NCBI GenBank assembly: GCA_033961575.1
Contig: CM066731.1
Coordinates: forward strand, 134,781,001 to 134,845,000
Direction of reading: 5' to 3'
DNA: 64,000 nt
From: Aselliscus stoliczkanus
Taxonomy: Eukaryota; Chordata; Mammalia; Chiroptera; Hipposideridae
Made by a program: the position numbers and the translations under genes. The notes under the pieces were generated by a model. The model was not told the origin of the DNA and made no database searches. It saw only the letters and a program-made list of their open reading frames with translations. Position 1 is the first letter of the stretch. Each line of letters starts with the position of its first letter. Shown here piece after piece: positions 28,491 through 44,699 of this stretch.

Positions 28491-30220
28491 GAATAAAAGG
28501 TTCAAATTTCCAGGTATAAAACAAATAAGTGATGGGACGGTAATGTACAGAATGGGGAATATAGTCAATAATATTGTGATAGCATGGTATGGTATCAGAT
28601 GGTTGCTGGGCTTATCATGGTGATCGCTTCTTTAGGTGTATAAATATTGAATAACTATGGCATATACCTAAAACTAATATTATGTTGTATGTTAGCTGTA
28701 TTTTAATAAAAATGTTTAAAAAAAAATCATAATGGAAATTTACATAGAAGTGAATTTTAATAAAAGTACTATACATCAAAATGAGTGGGATGTCACAAAA
28801 GCAGAATGTAAGAGTAAATTCATAGCCTTAAATGCTATTTAACTTAAATGTAAGAGTAAGAAAAAGTGAAGGAAAAAAGCTACAAAATTAGGCATTGAAA
28901 GCTACATATACAAGAGGGGATAAAATAATAGAATATTAGAAATAACCTTATGCTAAGACATAGGGAGACTTAGACAAAACAGGGAAATTCTTAGAAAAAC
29001 ACAACTGACATAAAAAGAAATAGAAAACCTGAATAATCTATTTAACTATATAAACTATTTAAAACTTGAATTGTAAGTTAAAAATCTTTACACAAAAAAA
29101 ACATAAGGCCCAGATGATTTTATAGGCAATATCTACCAAACTATCAAGAACGAGACATTCCAATGTTATACTCTTTGAAAGAATAGAAAAACAGAAAATA
29201 TTTCCAACTCATTCTGTGAGCTGGTGTAATTGATACCCAGACTAGTCAAGGATAGTACAAGTAAGGAGAGTTTCATGTCAGTCTTACAGAAGGACATAGG
29301 TGTAAAATTACTAAACCAAGTATAAGCAAACTAAATTCTAGCAGTTTATAAGACAGAGAAAGCAAATAGACCAATGTACGTTTATCCTAGGTTGAGTTAA
29401 CATTAAAAAAATACAAGTGTCTTAACACATGAATAGACTAAAGAATAAAGAAAAAAAATGACCATTTTACTTACATGTAGAAAAAGCTTTTGATTAAATG
29501 CTTCATGATTTAAACAAACAGGACAAATACCTCAAGTTACAACTGAAGAAATACCATCTTACATTCAAACAAAATCTGCCAATACCTGTCAGATGGTGGA
29601 GATGTGGATTAATGAGAATTCTTACACATTGCCTATGGCAGTGTAAATTGTGAAGACTTTGGAAGATAATATGGTTGTGCAGAGATGACAAACTGCTTGC
29701 CCCTGTATAGAAGAATAATCATGACATTTTTTGTGTGTAATAGCAAAAACAAAAAGCCCAAAACAATTCAAGTAAACTGATAGAATGGGTAAATAAATCG
29801 TGGATTTATTATATGATGAAATATTACTCACCAGTAAAAATTGACCCAGCTACATACAACAGCATGGATGAATCTTAAGAATGTTGAACAGAAAGCAAAT
29901 CACAGAAGAATATATACTTGTATGATCTCTATTTTAAATAAACAAGCAGGAAAAGCAAACTGAAGAACATATTGTTTAGGACATACACACCATAATAAAA
30001 CTGAAAGCAAGCAAGAGAATAATGAACTTAAAATTCAGCATAGTGGTCACCTCAGAGAAGGAAGGCAGAGGGGTGAAAAGAAAGGTTCACATGGGTAGCT
30101 TCAGCGATATCAATAATGTTTGTTATAATGGGTGTGCATTTGAGTGCCAAATTTATTAAACTGCCTTGTATATTTTTATGTGAATCAAGTATTTTATTAT
30201 AAAACAAAAAATGATTAAGT
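28491..30220 (+). mobile_element. Further old L1 fragments, plus strand
   Basis: A second L1 3' end (28491-28730; 'TATGTTGTATGTTAGCTGTA' then poly-A) is followed by degraded ORF2 reverse-transcriptase-type sequence (28740-29300, 'AAGGCCCAGATGATTTTATA') and another 3' part to about 30220 ('CAGCATGGATGAATCTTAAG'). Boundaries between fragments are approximate. Confidence 0.65.
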
Positions 30221-30411
30221 GTTGTTACTAAATAATGATAATCTTCTTTTGGGATACTCTGTTCTTACTATAAGTGTAGTTTTTCAGAGCATTAGTAGAA
30301 TTGGATCAAGAGATGAATACAATACTTTGTATTGTGCACTTAGGGATTTCTCCACATAATTTAGTGTCATAGGTTGATGCTGTCACTAATTCGAAGCTTT
30401 TCCATTTCTAG

Positions 30412-30651
<240 letters not shown>

Positions 30652-30998
30652 TGAGTTTTTTGTCAAAGGAGTCAGAGGGGGAGGAATCTGGATCTTCAGG
30701 TCAGAGTTATTTAAAGCCACTCAGAACTTAGTGATATGGAGAGAAAGACTGGTCACGTTTCATATACATAAAACAGGAATTCAAGGAAATTTAATTCAAG
30801 GAAAACAAAACATCAATTTATTTACATAGTGTTTTAGTATTTTGCTAATCAAGTTGTATATTTATGTTATCTTCAATTTACATTTTAATTGTAAAAATAA
30901 TATATATACACATATATGCATATTTATAACACATAAATCATTTTTTATAAAACAAAATATAAAGCAATATAAAATTTTATAAAGACTATATTTTGTGC

Positions 30999-31250
30999 CT
31001 GCCGAGTGGCACGTTGGTTAAGAGCTGGCTTGGGACGCCAGCGGCCCCGGTTTGGATCCCACATATGAGGGCCAGTGACACTGCTTTCTACAACTAAGAT
31101 GGTGAACAACAGTTCCACCTGGACCTGGGCTGTGATGGTGTAGGCTGCAGCCCTGCTGCAGTGGGCTGCCATAGGCTACAGTGAGTGGCCGGCAGCCAGC
31201 GAGAGCTGCCAATAGCTGCCATGAGCGGCCACCCAGAGGCCGGCAACCAA
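30999..31250 (+). mobile_element. SINE, plus-strand arm of an inverted pair
   Basis: Head CTGCCGAGTGGCACGTTGG, 'CCCACATATGAGGGCCAGTG', then body up to 'GCCGGCAACCAATCTACTCC', where it meets an oppositely oriented copy. It has no 3' tail. Confidence 0.88.
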
Positions 31251-31402
31251 TCTACTCCGTCACTGGGGCTCGCAAAGCCCGGCTCCAGGTGGAGCTGTTG
31301 TTAGCTGTAGAGGGCAGTGTCACCGGCCCTCATGTGGGATCCGAACCGGGGCCGCTGGCATCCCCAAACCAGCTCTTAACCAATGCGCCACTCGGCCGGC
31401 CC
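31251..31402 (-). mobile_element. SINE, minus-strand arm of an inverted pair
   Basis: 'GGGGCTCGCAAAGCCCGGCT' to 'CACTCGGCCGGCCC'. This is the 5' part of the same SINE family facing the plus-strand copy. Tail absent. A 12-bp direct repeat TATATTTTGTGC lies at 30987-30998 and 31434-31445 and may mark the insertion, though 31 bases of non-SINE DNA precede the right copy. Confidence 0.88.
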
Positions 31403-32109
31403 AAGTCTCTGTAATTTTAATAATTTATATTATTATATTTTGTGCAGGAATAATCATAATACACGTGCCACTTTTGACTACCCATTAATATAAAACCTAT
31501 AAACATTGTTGTGTTAGTTCATATTCTTTATATATTTTATTTTTAGTGGATCTACAATATTATGGTCATTAATAATTTAATAATGAACATCTGAGCCTCT
31601 TAGAGCCTGTTGTTCATTTTATATTTTATAGAAAGTTAATTGTTACCTGTCCTTTTACATTATGTGTTTTAATATAGAGATTATAATTAATTTCTCTTTA
31701 GAATTTTTTGGAAATCATTTGTTAGTATTAACATTACTTTTGATTGAATTACTGAGATCACCAATCTCTTTAATACCAATACAGTTTTTAAAGCCAGCCA
31801 ATCAAGTAAGTAAGCTAACTTTTGAAACCCTTTGAGGGAAATATTAACTTCAGTAATATTTGGCTTTCTTATTATCTGCCTCCTGCTCTTGTTCATTATT
31901 TGAATCTTTTTTTTTCTTCTGTGTCTTACATTTGTTTCAACAATAACATTATTTACTTTTAGTCATCTTTCCTTCTGCATTCTAAGCTTTGTTGTTTACT
32001 CTAATTTCTATGTTAATTACCCACCCACCATTCTTATTATTTACTTCTTTTTAAAATGGGTTCTTCAGTTCACCGGTCATATTACAAACCTGTTTACTAC
32101 ATTCTCTCT

Positions 32110-32230
32110 AGAGAGTCTTACTGTCCAACAGAAATATAACATGAGCCACATTTGTAATTTTAAATTTGCCGGTCAGAAACATTTTTTTTTTAAGGTGGCA
32201 AACGGGTGAAATTAATTTTAATAACATATC
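32110..32230 (+). mobile_element. hAT-type fossil, left part
   Basis: 'CTGTCCAACAGAAATATAAC' then 'GAGCCACATTTGTAATTTTA' and 'GTGAAATTAATTTTAATAAC', the order of an old non-autonomous hAT family. It is broken by a solo LTR. Confidence 0.6.
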
Positions 32231-32592
32231 TGTATTAGTTTGGTAGGACTGTTATAACAAAGTACCACAGATTGGGTGGCTTAACAAATAGAAATTTATT
32301 TTCTCACAGTTCTGGAAGCTTGAAGTCAGAGATCAAGGTGTCATCAGGGTTGGTTTCTTCTAAGCCCCTCTCCTTGGCTTGTCGATGGCTATCAGTGTTC
32401 TTGTACCTTCATATGCTCTTCCCTTTGTGTGTACTTAATGTCCTTAAAAAGCACCAGTTATATTGTGTTAGCGCCCACCCTAATGATGCCATTTTAGTTT
32501 AATTACCTGTTTAAAGACCATATCTCTAAATAAAGTCACGTTCTGGGCTTCAACATATGAACCTTGGGGAGAACACAGATTGGTCCATAACA
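32231..32592 (-). mobile_element. MaLR-type solo LTR (MLT1/MST-like), minus strand
   Basis: Minus-strand order fits a MaLR LTR: starts TGTTATGGACCAATC, contains 'TTCATATGTTGAAGCCC', and ends '...AATCTGTGGTACTTTGTTAT' to 'CTAATACA'. TG...CA ends and a 5-bp target duplication ATATC at 32226-32230 and 32593-32597. No internal retroviral sequence remains. Confidence 0.8.
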
Positions 32593-32960
32593 ATATCCAA
32601 AATATTATTTTAATATGTAAATGATTTAAATAGTATAAATGAGATATTTTACATTCTATTTCTTACTATTTTCAAAATCCAGACTGTATTATACACTTAA
32701 GCATATCTCAATTCAAATGCTAAAGCTTCATCACAAATATTTTTCTATTTAGAATTCTGATGATTTACAGTTGAAAAAGTTGATTCATATACCTAAGTTA
32801 TTTTAAACATACTAAAAGTTTTTCGGTAACAAGTATTAGTTTTGTAATTTAAACTTAAATTAAAATTAAATAAAATTTAAAAATCAGTTTCGCAGTCACT
32901 CGCACATTTCAAGTGCTCTGAAGCCACATGCAGCTCACGAGAGATTGTTGGATTGGAGAA
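32593..32960 (+). mobile_element. hAT-type fossil, right part
   Basis: Resumes with 'AAAATATTATTTTAATATG', 'GAGATATTTTACATTC', 'GCATATCTCAATTC' and ends near 'TCAAGTGCTCTGAAGCCACA', matching the second half of the element begun at 32110. Confidence 0.6.
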
Positions 32961-34505
32961 GGCAGCTCTTGGCTCCCTTTCTACACCCTAATCCTTTGGA
33001 GTTAAAGATTTAGTACTTCCTGCAGAAAGAGTAGCTTTTTCCCCCCGACCCTCCATGTATTTATTCAAATATGTATTAAGTTCATACTCTGTGCAAGAAG
33101 ATGTTAAGTGCACAACTGGAGAAACTTGTTTCTCTGTGAATGGAGGACATTGCTCTGTGCTTTTCCACTTCTGAAACCCTCTTTCCTAACAGCATGCTTT
33201 AATACTTTAGCTGCACCAATGACAGTTAGGTCCTTTTTTTTTATGTAGAGTGGTAGTTAGCCAAATAGGTCTTTACCACAGTGTTTTGATATTTCAGACA
33301 TATTTCTCATTCCAACTTGAGATACTCACCATTTTAACTAGGACTCTTAACACACACCATACCACTAGTTAATTTATTATCTGCAGAATCTACTCTTTAA
33401 TCCTGAACTAATTTGGCAGTGATTGTATTTGGCATGACTTATGGAATTGCCACAAAGATTTTCTAATGGTCCTGGCATTCCCCACCCCCACCCCCTTTTT
33501 GAGGTACATAGCAACTACTTACATCTAGGTTATTGAGTTAATTTACATATATTGTTGAGTTTCATCTCAATTAAATTTACAATTAAGTTGTCTGTCATAT
33601 AATTTTATTCTGGGTAACTACATATCCCTTGTAACTTGGAAGCATTCAGTCATCATCTTTTTTTTCTTTTTTCTTTTTCAAGGAAGCCTTTCATTATTTT
33701 TCCTCTTTAAGTATTTTTCTCTCTTTTTGTCTGTCTCTAGGTCTGAAGCCCTTTGGATATTAACAATAGACAAACCCCAACTGGCTTCATCTTTTTTTGG
33801 TTTCTTTCCTCTTATCTTAGTTTTTATATTTCCCCTTTCAAATCCTCCCAGCCTCTTCAGCTTCCTCCCACTCTTTCTGTCTTTTGGCTTTTCCATACTA
33901 CTCCAGCTGGCACACACACTCCTATGGTGAGATCTAGAGGGAGAAGAAATTCAGGTTTTTGCTTACTTTACCCTCCTGGATAGGCTGCGTTTAAGTGTCC
34001 AGTTCTTTTTCCTTCATCTCTTTTTATGTGACCATGTGTATGCTGGACTCATTTTGTTCAGTTTCTATTCACTTTGGATTACCTGTCCGTATTGCTTCTT
34101 ATATGCACAGCTCCTTATTCTGTTATACTCTGCAGCCATATTTCTGTGACATTGGCAGAGGCACAGTCTGTAACGAGAAACTCTAGATGGGAATTCATTT
34201 TGCCCAGGATCACACAAGTTAGCAGCAACTCTCATTCTTCACTATTGCTTTCTCTTCTACATAACACTTCATTCCAAAATCATAACAGCTTAATTTGAGA
34301 TAGAACTAAAAGGTTCCAACTAATTATATTATGTCCTATGAAACTTTTTCCTCCTTTGCGTCACTGACCTTTTTAGAAGTAGGTAGCCATAATCCGTTTT
34401 CCATTCAGGTATGCAAATAAGCTGATGAATATATATAAATATATGCATGTGTGCATATGTATATTCACATACTTCACATATATATTGATGTAACTGTATA
34501 TGTGA

Positions 34506-35977
<1,472 letters not shown>

Positions 35978-36070
35978 GCCTTAGCAAGGCTTTCCTGTGC
36001 CTTTAAGACAGAAAACCAAACCCGTCAGGTGGTATGTGACCTTGGAAACCCGATGAAGACTGGGACTCAA
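35978..36070 (+). CDS. ITGAV: ITGAV exon 21 (calf-1)
   Basis: Thirty-one codons, residues 662-692, [20 protein letters not shown] then [11 protein letters not shown]. Disulfide cysteines and the NQT sequon are conserved. Symmetric phase 0-0 exon. Confidence 0.97.
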
Positions 36071-38348
<2,278 letters not shown>

Positions 38349-38429
38349 CTCCAATCTTTTTGACAGAATAAGCCCAGTTGTATCTTACAGAGTTGACCTT
38401 GCTGTTTTAGCTGCTGTTGAGATAAGAGG
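38349..38429 (+). CDS. ITGAV: ITGAV exon 23 (calf-1/calf-2)
   Basis: Residues 719-745, [20 protein letters not shown] then LAAVEIRG in outline, plus two bases. Substitutions from human (DKVSPVVSHK) are conservative. Donor GTCAGT. Confidence 0.97.
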
Positions 38430-39906
<1,477 letters not shown>

Positions 39907-40618
39907 TAAAACAACTATTTTAATCCACAAACCCATTCTGCAAAAATAGTTTATAACCAGTACACTAAGGATTAAATTGTTTATTTCTATAATGAATAAG
40001 TACAAATTCTGTGATGTCCCGGTGAACCGTATCTTTATGTGGTGTTTGGTGAGCCTCAGGAGATATTCTTAAGTGACCCAGGTTGACTTTGGTTCCATCG
40101 TATTGTGATTTACAAACATATAACATTGTTTCAAGGGTGTTGTTGAAATTTTTGTCTTTGGGATAGGATACAACATTTTAGTGCTGGCTCTCTTGACTTA
40201 CATGACCTAGAAAAATGTCATTTTATGGAATTCTATATACTTTTGGATATAGTCACCTCCATCTTAGCACATGTTTGGATAAGAAACGATTGAACAATTT
40301 GGACTAAGGAAAGTTAAGAAAACAAAAAATATATACGCTTGATTGACATTTCTCACAGATATATACTGTGAGATTGCATGCTCTTTCGTTGTATTTTATC
40401 AGTTGCCCCTCTAGGCTATGCCAGGAGAGAAAATCATGGCTAGGCAAAGGTCATTTTTTTCTTCGTAATGAGGACTCTTAATATTTATTTTCTGTGCTTT
40501 TCGCCATATATGTTAAGTAGTGAATTTTCTGTCATACCAAATTTTCAGTCACTATGCTTTAATCACACGTACGAGTTTATGCTGAAATGTCAATGTAAAA
40601 TGTTTTCCATTATTATTT

Positions 40619-40619
40619 T

Positions 40620-40650
<31 letters not shown>

Positions 40651-42772
40651 ATTAGTTTCAGGTGTACAACACAGTGCAATAGTTATACATTTTACCCCTC
40701 AAAGTGACAATCCCCACCCCCAATTCGCCCCCCCCACTGCCCCCCATATCATATATATCTATTAATCTTCCTCTGACTCTCTTCCACAGTATAATCCACA
40801 TCCCGTGACTATCTATATATATTCAGTTACAGTAGGTATACAACCTCCGCTTTAGTTATACAGTGCAGTGATCCAACCTCTACTCCATCCATGAAATGGT
40901 CTCCCTAACAAGACCTATGACCATCTGACATTCCACAGAATATTTACAACATTATTAATTATATTCCCCAAACTGTTTTTCATATCCCAGTGGCAATATT
41001 GTAGTTGCCTATTTTTGCTGTCTAATCCCTTCCCCTTCTCCCTCATCCTCATCCCCCTCCCAATTAGCAACCCTGATTTTTCCTCTATATCTATGAGACA
41101 GTTTCTGTTTACTTTGCTCATTCATACAGTTTTTCAGATTCCACATATGAGTGAGATCATATGGTATTTGTCTTTCTCTGACTGACTTATTTCACTTAAC
41201 ATAATAGTCTCTAGGTCCATCCATATCATTGCAAATGGTACGATTTCATTCTTCTTTATAGCGGAGTAATACTCCAATGTATAAATATACCACCGTTTCT
41301 TAATCCAGTCATCTACTGATGGGCATTTTGGTTGTTTCCAAGTCTTAGCTCTTGTAAATTGTGCTGCTATGAACATAGGGGTGCATAACTTTTTTTGAAT
41401 AAGTGTCTTGGTTTTTTCAGGATAAATACCTAGCAGTGGAATTGCTGGGTCAAACGGTAGCTCTATTTCCAGTTCTTTGAGATACCTCCATACTGACTTA
41501 CATAGTGGCTGCACCAATCTGCAATCCCACCAACAGTGCAGCAGGGTCCCCCTTTCCCCACAGCCCCGCCAGCACTTGTTGTTTGTTGATTTATTGATGA
41601 TAGCCATTCTGACTGGAGTGAGGTGGTATCTCATGGTGGTTTTTATTTTCATTTCCCTAATGACCAGTGAGGTTGAACTTTTTTTCCTATGCCTGTTGGC
41701 CATCTGTATGTCCTCTTTAGAGAAATGCCTCTTCATATCTTCTGCCCATTTTTTAATTGGGTTGTTTGTTTTTTTGGTGTTGAGTTTCATGAGTGTTTTA
41801 TAAATTTTGGATATTAACCCCTTATCAGATATATCGTTGGCAAATATATTCTCCCATTCAGTAGGCTTCCTTTTTGTTTTCTTAATGGTTTCCTTTGTTG
41901 TGAAAAAACTTTTAAGTCTGATATAATCCCATATGTTCATTTTTTCTTTTACTTCCCTTGCCCGTAGGGATGTATCAGTAAAAATATTGCTCCGGGTAAT
42001 GTCTGCAAATGTACTCCCTATATTTTCTTTTAGGATTTTTATGGTTTCAGGTCTTACATTTAAGTCTTTAATCCATTTTGAATTTGTTCTTGTATAAGGC
42101 ATAAGGAGGTGGTCCAGTTTCATTTTTTTGCATGTGTCAGTACAATTTTCCCAGCACCATTTATTGAATAGACTATCTTTACTCCAGTGTAAATTCTTGC
42201 TTCCCTTGTCATAGATAAACTCTCCGTAAATGCCTGGATTTATTTCTGGGCTCTCTGTTCTGTTCCACTGATCGATGTGCCTGTTTTTATGCCAATACCA
42301 AACTGTCTTGATTACTGTAACCTTGTAGTAGCTTTTGATGTCTGGTAGCGTGATCACCCCGACTTTGTTCTTATTTCTCAGAATTGCCGAGGCTATTCTG
42401 GGTCTTCCATGATTCCATATAAATTTTAGGATTATATTTTCTATTTCTGTGAAAAATGCCCTTGGTAGTTTGATAGGAATTGCATTGAATCTATATATTG
42501 CTTTAGACAGTATGGACATTTTAACTATATTAATTCTTCCTATCCATGAGCATGGTAGGCGTTTCCATTTATTTGTATCTTCTATGATTTCTTTCTTCAG
42601 TGTCTTATAATTTTCTGAGTACAGATCTTTCACTTCTTTGGTTAAATTTATTCCTAGGTATTTTATAGTTCTTGACGCAATTGTAAATGGGACAGTTTTC
42701 TTAATTTCTCTTTCCATTAGTTTATTATTGGTATATGCAAATGCCACTGATTTCTGAACATTGATTTTATAT
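40619..42772 (-). mobile_element. L1 retrotransposon, 5' truncated, minus strand
   Basis: Carries an open ORF2 3' half and a 3' UTR of about 510 bp, ending in an (AAAT)n tail that reads as (TTTA)n at 40619-40650 on the plus strand. The target duplication CCATTATTATTT lies at 40607-40618 and 42773-42784. The 5' break lies in ORF2 just before the codons for GYKINVQK. The insertion is antisense to ITGAV and abuts the exon 26 splice acceptor region. Confidence 0.93.
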
Positions 42773-42774
42773 CC
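41134..42774 (-). pseudogene. L1 ORF2 C-terminal half (reverse-transcriptase end to Cys-rich tail)
   Basis: About 545 codons of ORF2p without a stop, starting inside the L1 near [12 protein letters not shown]. Recognisable parts are the thumb region ([15 protein letters not shown]), the mid region ([16 protein letters not shown]) and the Cys-rich end ([18 protein letters not shown]). It ends at the normal ORF2 terminus (...MISLICGI). The endonuclease and catalytic reverse-transcriptase core are missing, so it cannot move on its own. The frame upstream of 42774 runs into the target duplication and exon 26 and is not L1. Confidence 0.92.
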
Positions 42775-42787
42775 ATTATTATTTATC

Positions 42788-42809
42788 ACATGTATTGCTA
42801 TAACCATAG
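42788..42809 (+). promoter_or_regulatory. ITGAV: Candidate branch point and acceptor of exon 26
   Basis: TTATCAC with a candidate branch A at 42788, 22 nt from the exon, then TGTATTGCTATAACCATAG. The pyrimidine tract is poor. This is all that remains of the original intron next to the exon besides the L1 target duplication. Confidence 0.5.
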
Positions 42810-42923
42810 GTCTCAAATTCACAAACAAGTGAAAAGAATGACACAGTTCCTGGGCAAGGGGACCGGAACCATCTTGTCACTAAGCGCGATCTCACCCAGA
42901 GTGAAGGAGACATTCACACTTTG
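42810..42923 (+). CDS. ITGAV: ITGAV exon 26 (calf-2, chain-cleavage site)
   Basis: Thirty-eight codons, residues 835-872, [15 protein letters not shown]... to SEGDIHTL. Holds the processing site [13 protein letters not shown] (Lys859-Arg860/Asp861), where proprotein convertases cut alpha-V into heavy and light chains. The NDT sequon is kept. More diverged from human than its neighbours (SNSQTS for SSLQTT; LTQS for LALS). Phase 0-0, so skipping would keep the frame. Donor GTAAGC. Confidence 0.96.
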
Positions 42924-43262
42924 GTAAGCGCCATTTTTCAACAAACACTTTAAGCATTTAAAAAAATATGTGATTATAAAACTGATGCCAAAGAACATTT
43001 CAAAAATAATAACAGCTGTGCTTGATAGAACTACATATATTTTTGTACCATTCAGTCTTCTTGCTTTCGTTGTTCCTTGTCACATTAATTCCAGATTTTC
43101 TTCAAATGATCTATTTTTGTAGATTGCTAAAAAAAATGTTTTCTGTTCCAACTTTTTGGTATGACTGCACTCCTTTATCTGACCTGTTTCTTGGCCTCGC
43201 CCTCATCTTTGAGGCTTTGGTGCAGTACAGCAGAAAAAAGGCCTCAACAAAAATGCATTACA

Positions 43263-43708
43263 AGGGCCGGCCAAGTGGCGTGGTGGTTAAGTGCTGGTTT
43301 GGGAAGCCAGCGGCCCCGGTTCGGTCCCACATATGAGGGCCAGTGACACTGCCCTCTATAGCTAACAACAGCTCCACCTGGAGCTGGGCTGCAAGCCTCA
43401 GCGATGGTGTAGGCTGCAGTCCCTGCTGCAGTGGGCTGCCATAGTGTACAGTGAGTGGCTGGCAGCCAGTGTGAGTGGCCAGCAGCCGGTGTGAACTGCC
43501 AATAGCCATGTTGAGTGACCATCCAGAGGCCAGCGACTGATCTGCCTCATCCGGGAAGAACGCAATGACAATACCAACATGGACCAGTGAAGCAACATCC
43601 TCCACAACTAGACTGAAGAACAAAAGGACAGCAACTTGTCTGTTCCCCTTCCCTGGTTCCCCGGCGCTGTTCCCCTCCCTCAATTCCCCAATAAAATCTT
43701 TTTTAAAA
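43263..43708 (+). mobile_element. Composite tRNA-derived SINE, full length, plus strand
   Basis: GGGCCGGCCAAGTGGCGTGG ... body with about three 20-bp units near 43443-43502 ... 'CCCCAATAAAATCTTTTTTA'. Target duplication AAATGCATTACAAG at 43251-43264 and 43709-43722. The long antisense open frame over this element is a by-product of its GC-rich body. Confidence 0.94.
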
Positions 43709-43854
43709 AAATGCATTACAAGAAAAATTAACATTAGGATTAACTTTTGTTGAGTAGGCCTATATAATGACAACAGTGTTGTAAAGGAGCTTATCAGTTA
43801 AAATTTTGAAATTTATTTTGAAATTCTGCAAACCACTAAAAAAGAACTTTGGTA

Positions 43855-43985
43855 TAGTGTTTTTTTTCTTATTTTTTTTTTTATGTTTTTTTTTTTATTT
43901 TTTATTTTTAGCAGGTCGTCTACGAATGGTTTATTTTCTTTTTTTTATTTTTTTATTTATTTTTATTGTTATTTTTTTTTTGGTA
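43855..43985 (+). repeat. T-rich low-complexity run
   Basis: Long T runs broken by A, with a short unique island (CAGGTCGTCTACGAATGG) at 43912-43929. Possibly expanded poly-T tails of degraded antisense retroelements. Confidence 0.7.
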
Positions 43986-44029
43986 TAGTGTTTATTATGG
44001 TCCTTAGCGATCACCAGATACTTTCATGT

Positions 44030-44261
44030 CATGGTCCTTCATAGTACTCATCAGTTCAGCTTCTCAGTGATTTTAGGCACAATAATCTTTCCTCCTTTGT
44101 GAAACACTCTTCATTCACTTCTAGGACACTATTCTCTTCTGGTTCTCCACCTACCACAACTGGTTACTTGATCTTAATCTCCACTTCGAAACCTTGAGCT
44201 GCTATAGAGAATTACGGAGCTCAGGGCTCCGTTTTCCGATCTGCTCCTCCTACATTCCTTC
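44030..44261 (+). repeat. L2 relic, left part, plus strand
   Basis: 'CATTCACTTCTAGGACACTA', 'TCTGGTTCTCCACCTACC', 'GAGCTCAGGGCTCCG' in L2 order. It resumes after 44440 with 'GAATAGCAACTCCATTCTC' and 'GAGCATCATGCTTGACC' (to 44690). Confidence 0.65.
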
Positions 44262-44440
44262 ATTAGATCTCTGCTGTCCAGTATTGTAGATGCCAGCCAC
44301 ATTTCAGGCATTCAGTAGCCACACGTGACTAGTGGCAACTGCTTTGGGAAGTGCGGATATCTCCATGCTGATGATTCCATCACTGTGGAAAGCTCTGTCA
44401 GATAGTGCTGCACTAATGAGCTTATTCACTGTGATGGCTG
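44262..44440. mobile_element. Small hAT-type fossil inside the L2
   Basis: 'CTGCTGTCCAGTATTGTAGA', 'CAGTAGCCACACGTGACTAG', ending 'CAGATAGTGCTGCAC': a short element with hAT-like ends nested in the L2. Family uncertain. Confidence 0.5.
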
Positions 44441-44690
44441 TAAATACCACCTCTGTGTGGATGGCTTTGGTTTATTTTTCCCAACCTTCTACTAGAACTC
44501 CTCCTAAGTATGTAATAGGAATCTTAAACTTAATTCCAAGAACATAACCTTGAGTTTTCCCCACTGTTCTCATTCTACAATGTTCCACGTTTGAGTGAAT
44601 AGCAACTCCATTCTCTGTCCAAAACTTGAGCATCATGCTTGACCAGTTTTCTGGTTTTCTAAGTTTCATACTTTTCATGCTTACATTTAC
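44441..44690 (+). repeat. L2 relic, right part, plus strand
   Basis: Second part of the L2 at 44030, marked by the phrase 'AATAGCAACTCCATTCTCTG' and 'CATCATGCTTGACCAGTTTT'. Confidence 0.6.
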
Positions 44691-44699
44691 ATTTCTGAT

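Larger units (their letters stand above)
26497..30411 (+). other. ITGAV intron 17 (3915 bp)
   Basis: Repeat-rich: a composite SINE at 27461-27909 and plus-strand L1 material from about 28010 to 30220. The part 26497-27190 shows nothing recognisable; 27190-27450 is A-rich and L1-like. Confidence 0.75.

Noticed and set aside
43258..43773. Minus-strand open frame of 171 codons
   Set aside because: Lies almost wholly over a plus-strand SINE; the same reading is seen over the other SINE copies, so it is repeat sequence and not a gene.
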